DNA of 6,176 nucleotides from Verrucomicrobiota bacterium (GTDB taxonomy: Bacteria; Verrucomicrobiota; Verrucomicrobiia; Verrucomicrobiales; Akkermansiaceae): NCBI GenBank assembly GCA_026397695.1, contig JAPLUJ010000586.1:1025-7200 (forward strand), written 5' to 3'. Under the pieces are notes generated by a model. That model was not told the DNA's origin and did not search any database. It worked only from the letters and a program-made list of their open reading frames with translations. The position numbers and the translations under genes are program-made. Below are positions 1 through 5,678 of this stretch, in pieces (position 1 is the first letter of the stretch; every line of letters begins with the position of its first letter).

Positions 1-903
1 GCCATGGTCACCGGTCCGAAGCGCGATGTAACCGGCGAACTCCGGACGGCCATGGAGAAACGCGGGATCAAATTCGGCATCTATTATTCCCTGATGGAGT
101 GGTATCACCCGCTGTGGGCTGGCGGCAAGCGAGAGCAATTCTCACAGGAATGGATGCATCCGAAGTTCAAGGAGGTGGTTGCCAATTATGAACCGTGGTT
201 CATTTTCCTCGACGGTGAATGGGAATCCACCGACAAGGTTTTCCATACCGAGGAACTGGCCGCCTGGCTGTATAACGAGTCGTCGGTGAAGGATCGCGTG
301 GTGGTCAATGACCGTTGGGGCTCGGGCCGCGCAAAGCACGGTGATATCTATTCCAGCGAATACGGCGGCGGCCAGGGATGGAAGGACCATCCGTGGCAGG
401 AGGACCGGGGCATTGGCGAAAGTTATGGCTTCAATCGGCACGAGAACTTCGCCCATTACAATTCGGTTGCGAAGCTCATTGACATGCTCACGAAGTGCAT
501 GATGAACGGGGGTAACCTGCTGTTGGATATCGGTCCCACTGCCGACGGCCGCATCCCGGTGATCATGCAGGACCGCCTGGTCCAGATCGGTGAGTGGCTC
601 GCCGTCAACGGCGAGGCGATCTACGGCTCGCGACCCTGGCGCGTCACCCATGAAAGAGATGTTAGATATACCACCAAGGGCCAGGACCTTTATGCCATCT
701 GCATGCAATGGCCGGGCAATCCGCTGGTTCTCAATGAACCCAAACCGGCCGCGGGAACGGTCATCACGATGCTCGGCCGGAAGGAACCAGTGCCGTGGGA
801 AATGAAGGACGGCAAACTTCACATCCAAACGCCCCAGTTGACGGTTGACAAACTGCCATGCCAACACGCCTGGGTCTTGAAAATCCCCGGCGCAGCACCA
901 TAA
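1..903 (+). CDS. Alpha-L-fucosidase (GH29), 3' portion, 5' end outside window
   Basis: This encodes the C-terminal 300 residues of a retaining glycoside hydrolase that removes terminal alpha-L-fucose from glycans. The frame is open to the left edge, so the ATG at 4 is probably internal: the opening residues (VTGPKRD) match the middle of the GH29 barrel, where human FUCA1 has DVGPHRD. Counting from that Met, the nucleophile motif LDGEWE places the catalytic Asp at residue 70 (bases 211-213). VVVNDRWG (99-106), [14 protein letters not shown] (169-182) and [13 protein letters not shown] (202-214) are GH29 signatures, and the C-terminal beta-sandwich runs to about residue 295. At the position aligning with the human acid/base Glu289 (HKWEM) this protein has Gln132 (HPWQE), followed directly by Glu133. 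Export cannot be judged because the N-terminus is missing. The stop overlaps the next gene by one base (TAATG), so the two are probably co-transcribed. The family call is secure; the exact substrate is not. Confidence 0.95.
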   Translation, partial: AMVTGPKRDVTGELRTAMEKRGIKFGIYYSLMEWYHPLWAGGKREQFSQEWMHPKFKEVVANYEPWFIFLDGEWESTDKVFHTEELAAWLYNESSVKDRVVVNDRWGSGRAKHGDIYSSEYGGGQGWKDHPWQEDRGIGESYGFNRHENFAHYNSVAKLIDMLTKCMMNGGNLLLDIGPTADGRIPVIMQDRLVQIGEWLAVNGEAIYGSRPWRVTHERDVRYTTKGQDLYAICMQWPGNPLVLNEPKPAAGTVITMLGRKEPVPWEMKDGKLHIQTPQLTVDKLPCQHAWVLKIPGAAP

Positions 904-2042
904 TGCCATCCATACCTAACATGACCTCCCGCGAACGCGTCACCGCCGCCCTGAATTTCGAGCCGCCCGACCGGTTGCCGGTCTGCGATGCGTTGTGGGA
1001 CGGTCTGCAACAAGTGTGGGTCGAGGAAGGCATGCCGGCCGGGGTGTCGCCCACCGATCACTTCGCCTGGGATCTCGAGTCGATGTTCATCGACGCCTCG
1101 CCGCGCTTCGACACGGTGATCCATTCACGTGCCAACGGCTGGATCACCTTTGACGACCGGGCCGGCTACACCGTGACCAAGGCCGACGGCAAGAGCGGCA
1201 CGCTGGATTTCCTGGACCACAAAACCAAGACGCGCGACGACTGGGAGAATGTCACCAAACCGCGCCTGGTGCTGGATGACCCGAGCGGTACGGCACGGAT
1301 CGATGCCACCAGTTATTTCTGCCACATTGATGCGTATCCGACATGGGCGCAGGCCAAGGAGAAATTCGACGCCATCCACGCCCGCGGGCGCTTCGTTTTG
1401 TTCACGGCATACGGCCCGTGGGAAGCGGCCTGGCGGCACCGCGGCCTAGACACCCAGTTGTACGGCGTGCTCGACGATCCGGAGTGGTGCGCGGAGATGT
1501 TCGCCACCCACACCGGATTGTTATTGGATATTCTGCAACGCTGCGTGGATCTGGGCATGCGGCCGGACGGGATATTCCTGCCCGAAGATATGGGCTACAA
1601 AACCTCGTTGTTGTTAGGAACGCGGACCTGGGACGCATTGCTGCGGCCGTGCTACGAACGCATCGGCGGGTTTGTGCGGCGCCACGGCATCCGTTTTTTA
1701 CTGCACAGTGACGGACGCATGTGGGACTTGCTGACCCGCCTGCTGGAGGTCGGCGTGGAGGCGCTAAACCCATTTGAATGCGCCGCCGCCATGGACATCG
1801 CCGAACTGCGCCGCCGCCACCCGCGGCAAATGACCTGTTACGGCAACCTGAGTGTGAAGAACCTGCTAGGCACGCGCGCGGACCTGGAGGCGGAGTTGCA
1901 ACGCAAGATTCCCTATGCCGTTGGCGGCGGCTTCATCCTGCATTCCGACCACTCGATCCCCTTCGGCGTGCGCTACGAACAATATCTCTGGGCCCGCCAG
2001 CGCGCCCAGGAAATCTACGAGGAGGCGTGCCGCAGGCGATGA
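903..2042 (+). CDS. URO-D-superfamily protein without the cysteine zinc motif
   Basis: This is a uroporphyrinogen-decarboxylase-fold (pfam01208-type) protein of 379 residues. The start at 903 overlaps the fucosidase stop (TAATG). An ATG at 921 gives 373 residues and begins MTSRERVTAALN, which lines up with MNSRERYLATLE of the next paralogue, so 921 is an equally good start; neither has a clear Shine-Dalgarno. An in-frame ATG at 858 would run deep into the fucosidase gene and is unlikely. Recognisable parts, numbered from 903, are the opening RERV...P.DRLPV, the segment DGIFLPEDMGY (about 222-232) near the barrel centre, LLHSDGRMW (266-274), CYGNLSVKNLLG (312-323) and GGGFILHSDHSIPFGV (341-356). 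Where MtaA/CmuA-type methyltransferases have His-X-Cys and a later Gly-Cys, this protein has His-Ser-Asp and a second His-Ser-Asp-His. It is not HemE: the RQAGR-type N-terminal substrate motif is absent. Its reaction is unknown; co-transcription with the fucosidase suggests a role in sugar or substituent metabolism. Confidence 0.85.
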   Translation: MPSIPNMTSRERVTAALNFEPPDRLPVCDALWDGLQQVWVEEGMPAGVSPTDHFAWDLESMFIDASPRFDTVIHSRANGWITFDDRAGYTVTKADGKSGTLDFLDHKTKTRDDWENVTKPRLVLDDPSGTARIDATSYFCHIDAYPTWAQAKEKFDAIHARGRFVLFTAYGPWEAAWRHRGLDTQLYGVLDDPEWCAEMFATHTGLLLDILQRCVDLGMRPDGIFLPEDMGYKTSLLLGTRTWDALLRPCYERIGGFVRRHGIRFLLHSDGRMWDLLTRLLEVGVEALNPFECAAAMDIAELRRRHPRQMTCYGNLSVKNLLGTRADLEAELQRKIPYAVGGGFILHSDHSIPFGVRYEQYLWARQRAQEIYEEACRRR

Positions 2043-2160
2043 AGCCGGGCTCTCTAACATCACACGCGGAACGGTTGGAACTTGCGTCCTCCGCCGTGCA
2101 AGCCATACTCATGCCACCACCTTTTTTTTGAGTCTGGAATGACACCCAATCCCCAGCCCC
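2043..2160 (+). other. Spacer between the two URO-D genes with an eight-T run
   Basis: No coding frame is supported here. CTTGC at 2081-2085 and GCAAG at 2098-2102 could form a weak hairpin, and a T8 run lies at 2122-2129. The run is about 20 bases beyond the stem, too far for a standard intrinsic terminator, so read-through into the second URO-D gene is the simplest assumption. Confidence 0.35.
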
Positions 2161-3180
2161 ATGAACAGCCGCGAACGTTACCTTGCCACCCTTGAAGGCA
2201 AACCCGTCGATCACCTGGCCCGCCTGCCTATCCTGATGCAGTTTGCGGCCGAATACATCGGCAGCAACTACGGTGCCTTCGCATCCGATTACCGCGTCCT
2301 GACCGCCGCCAATATCGCCTGTGCCCGGGATTTCGGCATCGACCAGATGAACACCATGTCCGATCCCTACCGCGAGACCCAGGGCTTCGGCGCGAAAATC
2401 ATCCACCCCCCCAACATGGTCCCCTACTGCGAACGCCATCCGCTCGAGGACAACCCCGACCTCGACCGCTTGCCGCGACCCGATCCGCTGGTGGCGGAAC
2501 GCATGCGCGACCGCATCGAGGCTGTCCGCCTCTACCACGCCCAGGTGGGCGGCGAATACTCGATCATGGGCTGGGTCGAGGGACCCGCCGCCGAGGCGGC
2601 CGACCTGCGCAAACTCGACAACTTCTTCATGGATTTGTTAGATGATGAGATATATGTCGGCCAACTGATGGACCTGTGCGTGGATGTGGCGCTGGATTTC
2701 GCGCGGGTGCAGGTTGCATCTGGCGCCGACACCATCGGCATCGGCGACGCTGCCGCCAGCCAGGTTTCGGCGGATATATATGAACGCTTGATTTTGCCGC
2801 GCGAACTCCGGCTTGTTCAAGGGCTCAAGCAGATGGGTGCGCGCGTGCGGTTGCACATCTGCGGCAACATCACGCACTTGTTACCCGGTATCGCCACCCT
2901 CGGCATCGATGTGCTCGACGTCGATCACATGGTGGATCTGGCGACCGTCCGCCAAGCCGTTGGCAGCAGGACGGTGATCGCCGGCAATCTCGACCCCGTG
3001 GCGGCCGTGTTGCGTTCCGATCCGGAGACGATCCGCACCCGCGTCCGGCAACTCTACGAAATCGCCGGCAATCCCTTCATGGTCAATGCGGGTTGCGAAA
3101 TCCCCAGTAGCACCCCGCCGGAAAACCTGCGCGCGCTGTGTGAACCGGTTCCCTTCCGGTTAGAATGCCATGCTTGCTGA
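2161..3180 (+). CDS. URO-D-superfamily, putative corrinoid-dependent methyltransferase-like protein
   Basis: This 339-residue protein has the uroporphyrinogen-decarboxylase fold, in the branch that includes the methylcobamide:CoM methyltransferases MtaA/MtbA and the chloromethane protein CmuA. Evidence is the start MNSRERYLATLEGKPVD, GWVEGPAAEA (137-146), the conserved barrel segment around ADTIGIGDAAASQVS (189-203), RLHICGN (230-236), AGNLDP (274-279) and NAGCEIPSSTP (309-319). His232, Cys234 and Cys312 form the His-X-Cys...Cys set that binds the zinc activating a thiol or similar methyl acceptor in MtaA/CmuA. The HemE substrate signature is missing, so porphyrin decarboxylation is unlikely. 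No corrinoid-binding protein or partner methyltransferase is in the window. The ATG at 2161 is chosen because it matches the paralogue's N-terminus; no clear Shine-Dalgarno precedes it. It lies 118 bp after the first URO-D gene and probably shares its transcript. The methyl donor and acceptor are unknown. Confidence 0.87.
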   Translation: MNSRERYLATLEGKPVDHLARLPILMQFAAEYIGSNYGAFASDYRVLTAANIACARDFGIDQMNTMSDPYRETQGFGAKIIHPPNMVPYCERHPLEDNPDLDRLPRPDPLVAERMRDRIEAVRLYHAQVGGEYSIMGWVEGPAAEAADLRKLDNFFMDLLDDEIYVGQLMDLCVDVALDFARVQVASGADTIGIGDAAASQVSADIYERLILPRELRLVQGLKQMGARVRLHICGNITHLLPGIATLGIDVLDVDHMVDLATVRQAVGSRTVIAGNLDPVAAVLRSDPETIRTRVRQLYEIAGNPFMVNAGCEIPSSTPPENLRALCEPVPFRLECHAC

Positions 3181-3288
3181 TGTGTCCTTGGTTTTCCCTA
3201 CAGTATTTTCTGCGGCAAAAAGGCGCAAGATACGCAACACAGCCTGATGGCATTCATTGTTTGTGATTTCCGTGCCGCTTTGCGGCTA

Positions 3289-3317
3289 CGCCGGAGCGCG
3301 AGTCTCCAGACTCGCCA
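3289..3317. repeat. Palindromic intergenic repeat family A, copy 1
   Basis: The unit CGCCGGAGC is followed by the inverted repeat GCGAGTCT-CC-AGACTCGC at 3298-3315. The same unit recurs at 3541-3569 and 4532-4560. It is an 8-bp perfect stem with a 2-base centre, the style of a REP-like or MITE-derived element. A half copy of the stem (GCGAGTCTT) also appears at 5660-5668. Confidence 0.8.
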
Positions 3318-3492
3318 TGCCAGTCACGGCTGCGCCGGTTTTTGCCGAGTTCGCTAACGCACACGCCGCGTTCTGATGAACTGACCCGCAGCCACCGCCT
3401 GAATGCGCAATACTCCCTCCTGTCGCCCTGCCGTGATTCGTTCTACGGAAAATAGGCGCTTGCCTGCATTCATGGCCTTGGATAAAGCAAAC

Positions 3493-3568
3493 CATTGATC
3501 AGACAAACCATCATGATTCCAGTTGCGCTTGCGTGTCGTGCGCCGGAGCGCGAGTCTTCAGACTCGCC
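3493..3568 (+). repeat. 76-bp direct repeat, left copy (contains family A palindrome copy 2)
   Basis: This copy begins CATTGATCAGACAAACCATC and ends in the family A palindrome GCGAGTCT-TC-AGACTCGC at 3550-3567. It matches 4484-4559 in the same orientation without gaps, with five mismatches seen by eye (3514, 3538, 3539, 3548 and 3558). The two copies bracket the MNT/HEPN gene pair with a period of 991 bp. Confidence 0.85.
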
Positions 3569-3654
3569 AGTTTTCGCCGGAAGATCCAACTTGACCAGTG
3601 GCCTTGAGCCGATTATCATATGTGCGTGAAAAGGCTTGTCAAATTGCAAATACC

Positions 3655-4065
3655 ATGAATGCGCGGGTTTCGCATCCCATAAGGAATTTTGATAAACTCC
3701 ATTTGCCGCCATCGTCCCGTGATGCGGGCGAACAATTGGAATGCATGCTCCACGCCCTGATCTCGGACTACGGCGCCGAGAAAATCATCGCTTTCGGCTC
3801 CATCGTCCATGGGGACGTGACCGAACATAGTGATATTGATCTGTGTATCGTCCGTGATCATCCGTCTGCCTGCACCCATCCGTCATTGGACGCGGGCATG
3901 CTCCTGAGCAAGCTCAAGACCACGCTGTCCAAAGACCTGTTGATTCGCACCCCGCAGCAAATGAAAGACGCGGAGGCGGCACCCTTTGGCGTCATGGAGG
4001 AAGTCATCCGCCACGGCATCACCCTTTATGAAAGGCAATCCACAGAATCCCGCGGATTGGCATAA
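3655..4065 (+). CDS. MNT-type minimal nucleotidyltransferase (HEPN/MNT antitoxin partner)
   Basis: This is a small protein of the DNA polymerase beta-like nucleotidyltransferase superfamily, 136 residues from the ATG at 3655. A GTG at 3598 would give 155 residues, but the extra 19 are not family-like. The active-site motif is clear: GSIVHGDVTEHSDIDL, the GS-X10-DXD pattern, with Gly48, Ser49, Asp60 and Asp62; Asp94 in LSKDLLIRT is a good candidate for the third metal ligand. In MNT/HEPN modules such proteins neutralise the HEPN RNase partner, in some studied cases by AMP transfer to it. All catalytic residues are present, so this half looks functional. Its 3' end overlaps the HEPN start at 4028 by 38 bases, which supports co-expression. 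The gene lies between the two 76-bp direct repeats. Whether it acts as an antitoxin here is inferred from family and neighbour, since the HEPN gene is broken. Confidence 0.88.
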   Translation: MNARVSHPIRNFDKLHLPPSSRDAGEQLECMLHALISDYGAEKIIAFGSIVHGDVTEHSDIDLCIVRDHPSACTHPSLDAGMLLSKLKTTLSKDLLIRTPQQMKDAEAAPFGVMEEVIRHGITLYERQSTESRGLA

Positions 4066-4419
4066 AATCGCCGCTTTGGACTTGCGCCGCGCCACCAAGG
4101 CACTCGCCGAGAATGATTTTTCGGCCTGTTGCCTATGGCTGCAACAGGCGGCGGAGAAGGCGCTAAAAGGTTGGCTGATTGGCAGCACTGGTCGCTCGTT
4201 AAAACCCATGACTTGGAACGCATGATCCATGAATCCGCGATTTATGGCGAAGATCTTGGCTGGTGCATTCCCACCGCCGTTCGTCTCCGCCAACTCTACT
4301 TCACAGAGCGTTACGTAGATGATTCACCAGACCCCGAGCCAGATTATGCGCAATGCCACACCATGCACCATGACATCCAGCGCTTGCTCGCCACACTCAA
4401 TCCCACTCCCCTCCCATGA
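4028..4419 (+). pseudogene. HEPN-domain protein, split by a frameshift
   Basis: The N-terminal half (from ATG 4028) reads NPADWHKIAALDLRRATKAL then WLQQAAEKALKGWLIG, the classic first helices of a HEPN domain. After GWLIG this frame becomes unrelated and stops at 4225. The C-terminal half continues in the -1 frame from about 4187 as WSLVKTHDLERMI, AIYGEDLGW, YFTERYVDDSPDPEPDYA and ends at 4419. A single missing base near 4185-4190 explains the break; with it restored, a 130-residue protein results, a normal HEPN length. No convincing heptameric slippery site lies at the junction, so programmed frameshifting is not favoured. HEPN proteins paired with MNT are usually the toxic RNase. A canonical R-X4-6-H motif is not obvious in the joined sequence. 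It overlaps the nucleotidyltransferase by 38 bases. A sequencing or assembly error is the main alternative to a true inactivating mutation. Confidence 0.82.
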
Positions 4420-4483
4420 ATGCCGGCACCTACAACTTCGAATGACAACCGAAAGGCATTGGTGACGGGGCGTTGTGCAAGAT

Positions 4484-4559
4484 CATTGATCAGACAAACC
4501 ATCAGGATTCCAGTTGCGCTTGCGTGTCTCGCGCCGGACCGCGAGTCTCCAGACTCGCC
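4484..4559 (+). repeat. 76-bp direct repeat, right copy (contains family A palindrome copy 3)
   Basis: It is colinear with 3493-3568, with five mismatches and no gap. The palindrome GCGAGTCT-CC-AGACTCGC is at 4541-4558. The repeat starts 64 bases after the HEPN stop, so the nucleotidyltransferase/HEPN unit lies wholly between the two copies. Confidence 0.85.
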
Positions 4560-4692
4560 GCCAATGATCCGCCGCCTTCAAAGATAATCAATCAGCGCCG
4601 CTCATAGAGACGCCGCTACAACTCCGCACTCCATCGATCACGGCTTCCATGTCTCGTCTCTCCGTCGCTGCTTGGTCTTCCCTGTGTCCTGT

Positions 4693-4711
4693 GCGGCCTC
4701 ATCGAGGCCGC
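4693..4711. repeat. Strong hairpin, perfect 8-bp stem with 3-base loop
   Basis: GCGGCCTC-ATC-GAGGCCGC, extendable to ten pairs with a T-G wobble (4692/4712) and a G-C pair (4691/4713). It lies in a convergent intergenic spacer about 65 bases past the minus-strand PIN-like gene. No T-run follows on either strand, so it is recorded as a palindrome rather than an intrinsic terminator. Confidence 0.7.
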
Positions 4712-4775
4712 GCCACCTTCGTCCCGTGAGGAAGCGCTCTATCAGATGGCCCGTTCTATCAGGCAGCTTGGCTGC

Positions 4776-5105
4776 TTATCGTATCTCGATCAGATCCTCA
4801 CCCGCATCGAGGTACTGAAGGGCGTCAGCCAAGTGAACAGAAAGGATCCCCTTCAAGTGCACTTCGGAGGTATTGCCGCATCTGAGCCAGATCACAACCG
4901 GAGGCGATCCCAGCCGAATGACCATCTCCGCGAAATCCCTGTCTTTGGTCAGGAGAATCGCTTGCGCCTCTCGTCCCCGACTAAATATCTCGGTGTCTTC
5001 GGCAGCATGCAACCCAAGATCCCTGATCGGAACCGCATCGTACCCGAGGCTCTCACGAATCCATTCGGCGAGCCGCGGTGACAGGTGGGCATCGAGCCAG
5101 ATCAT
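4776..5105 (-). CDS. DUF5615 PIN-like protein (putative toxin nuclease)
   Basis: This 109-residue protein belongs to the DUF5615 family, which is related to PIN nucleases and is usually found next to DUF433 as a putative toxin. Family marks are the start MIWLDAHLSPRLAEW with Asp5, VPIRDLGL (25-32), AEDTEIF (35-41) with Asp37, ILLTKDRDFAE (50-60) with Asp55 and Asp57, and PPVVIWLRCGNTS (68-80). The acidic residues near 5, 37 and 55-57 fit a metal-binding nuclease site, and the length is normal, so the toxin half looks intact. Its ATG (5105-5103) overlaps the ancestral DUF433 stop (ATGA, 5105-5102). The stop actually used by the altered DUF433 frame ends at 5113, seven bases before this ATG, so translational coupling may survive. 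RNase activity is a family-level inference; it has not been shown for most members. Confidence 0.87.
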   Translation of the reverse strand: MIWLDAHLSPRLAEWIRESLGYDAVPIRDLGLHAAEDTEIFSRGREAQAILLTKDRDFAEMVIRLGSPPVVIWLRCGNTSEVHLKGILSVHLADALQYLDAGEDLIEIR

Positions 5106-5112
5106 GCTGCAA

Positions 5113-5376
5113 TTACTGGATGGTCGATGCCCTCTGCGGCGTAGGCAATAGCTGCCACGATGTCTTCCCGCTCCAAATCCGGCATTTCGTCCAGAATCCG
5201 CTCGCCACGATGTCTTCGCGTTCCAAATCCGGCATTTCGTCCAGAATCTGCTCGAAATTCAATCCGGCTACCAATAGGTCCAACACGTCAGTCACCCGGA
5301 TTCTCATACCGCGGATGCACGGCCGACCTCCACACTGCCGAAGATTCGTCGTGATTCTTTGATTATCAGCGCTCAC
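5113..5376 (-). CDS. DUF433 antitoxin-like protein with C-terminus changed by an internal duplication
   Basis: DUF433 proteins are small helix-turn-helix proteins, usually about 75 residues, that pair with DUF5615 as putative antitoxins. The N-terminal part is typical: ITTNLRQCGGRPCIRGMRIRV (8-28), VLDLLVAGLNFEQILDEMPDLEREDIVA (31-58). From about residue 59 the protein reads SGFWTKC..., unrelated to the family, and stops at 5113 after 87 residues. The cause is visible: a 50-bp tandem duplication at 5154-5253. With one copy removed the frame continues DIVAAIAYAAEGIDHPVIAA to a stop at 5104-5102, giving 74 residues, the expected family ending and an ATGA overlap with the toxin start. The start is GTG (5376-5374), with a weak GGA a few bases upstream; the nearer in-frame ATG option ends at once. 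The altered C-terminus is probably unable to hold the toxin, although the DNA-binding part may still work. It is best regarded as a damaged gene. Confidence 0.85.
   Translation of the reverse strand: MSADNQRITTNLRQCGGRPCIRGMRIRVTDVLDLLVAGLNFEQILDEMPDLEREDIVASGFWTKCRIWSGKTSWQLLPTPQRASTIQ
5154..5253. repeat. 50-bp tandem duplication inside the DUF433 gene
   Basis: The copies are 5154-5203 and 5204-5253, directly abutting, 47/50 identical. Each encodes (minus strand) the EQILDEMPDLEREDIVA region. Fifty is not a multiple of three, so the second copy is read out of frame. Read in the ancestral frame, two of the three differences are synonymous (GAA/GAG, CGC/CGG) and one changes Gln to Arg. Confidence 0.92.
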
Positions 5377-5460
5377 GGTTCCATTCTACTCTCGGATTCA
5401 CGGTTTGCAATCCTATTTTCAGCCAACAGTATGGTTCACCGCCCGGTCGGTTTTGGGAGT

Positions 5461-5484
5461 AGCACAACGACCGGTCGTTGTGCT
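5461..5484. repeat. Perfect 24-bp palindrome without a loop
   Basis: The half-site AGCACAACGACC is followed at once by its exact reverse complement GGTCGTTGTGCT. A T-G wobble could extend it by one pair in RNA. Perfect dyad symmetry without a spacer fits either a DNA-binding site for a dimer or an intergenic palindromic repeat. It is about 85 bases upstream of the DUF433 start. Confidence 0.8.
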
Positions 5485-5678
5485 GGGAGATCAACGACCT
5501 GAAGGTACGGAGTTCGGTGGCGGTCGGCCATGGCAGAACGATAGCCCCATCATGCTGGCGAACCTAGCAAAATATTCCGGAGTTTCAGGGACACGGTCGA
5601 TGACGAGTTGGCCGATGGGGCGCGCGAAGGGCCGCATGCCGGAGCGCTGGCTTTAGCCGGCGAGTCTTCAAGGAGCGT

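Larger units (their letters stand above)
3181..3654. other. Repeat-bearing intergenic spacer
   Basis: No gene is supported in this stretch upstream of the nucleotidyltransferase. It holds a small hairpin GCCGC-TTT-GCGGC at 3274-3286, two copies of the GCGAGTCT/AGACTCGC palindrome (3298-3315 and 3550-3567), and the left copy of a 76-bp direct repeat (3493-3568). A 9-bp inverted pair, GAATGCCAT at 3163-3171 and ATGGCATTC at 3247-3255, spans the end of the second URO-D gene. Only its GTGT/ACAC extension supports it, and no T-run follows, so it cannot be called a terminator. Confidence 0.6.
4420..4775. other. Repeat-bearing spacer between the two toxin-antitoxin modules
   Basis: No gene is supported. 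The stretch holds the right copy of the 76-bp direct repeat, an imperfect palindromic segment around 4593-4619 (CGCCGCT-CATAGAGA-CGCCGCT pattern), a strong hairpin at 4693-4711, and a short hairpin GCAGC-TTG-GCTGC at 4763-4775 that abuts the stop codon of the minus-strand PIN-like gene. Genes on both sides point into this spacer (convergent), so transcription from both ends should finish here, but no U-rich terminator tail was seen on either strand. Confidence 0.6.

Noticed and set aside
142..909. A 255-residue open frame on the minus strand
   Set aside because: It is the antisense shadow of the GH29 fucosidase, whose plus-strand motifs are unambiguous; the minus-strand peptide shows no recognisable domain.
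2081..2129. Possible intrinsic terminator between the URO-D genes
   Set aside because: The stem is only five to six pairs with a ten-base loop, and the T8 run is about 20 bases away from it.
1933..2538. A 201-residue minus-strand frame spanning both URO-D genes
   Set aside because: It runs antisense to two clear coding regions and the spacer, and has no domain features; GC-rich DNA gives such frames often.
3598..3657. GTG at 3598 as the nucleotidyltransferase start
   Set aside because: The extra residues have no family likeness and no ribosome binding site was seen. The ATG at 3655 is preferred, though the choice is not certain.
4150..4200. Programmed -1 frameshift in the HEPN gene
   Set aside because: The A4 and nearby TTAAAA tracts do not form an X-XXY-YYZ heptamer in the reading frame, and no stimulatory structure was evident. 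A simple base loss is more likely.
5154..5253. Start of a CRISPR array
   Set aside because: There are only two abutting copies with no spacer, and both encode part of DUF433.
5405..5656. An 83-residue plus-strand frame in the right spacer
   Set aside because: It crosses the 24-bp palindrome, has no recognisable domain and no ribosome binding site.
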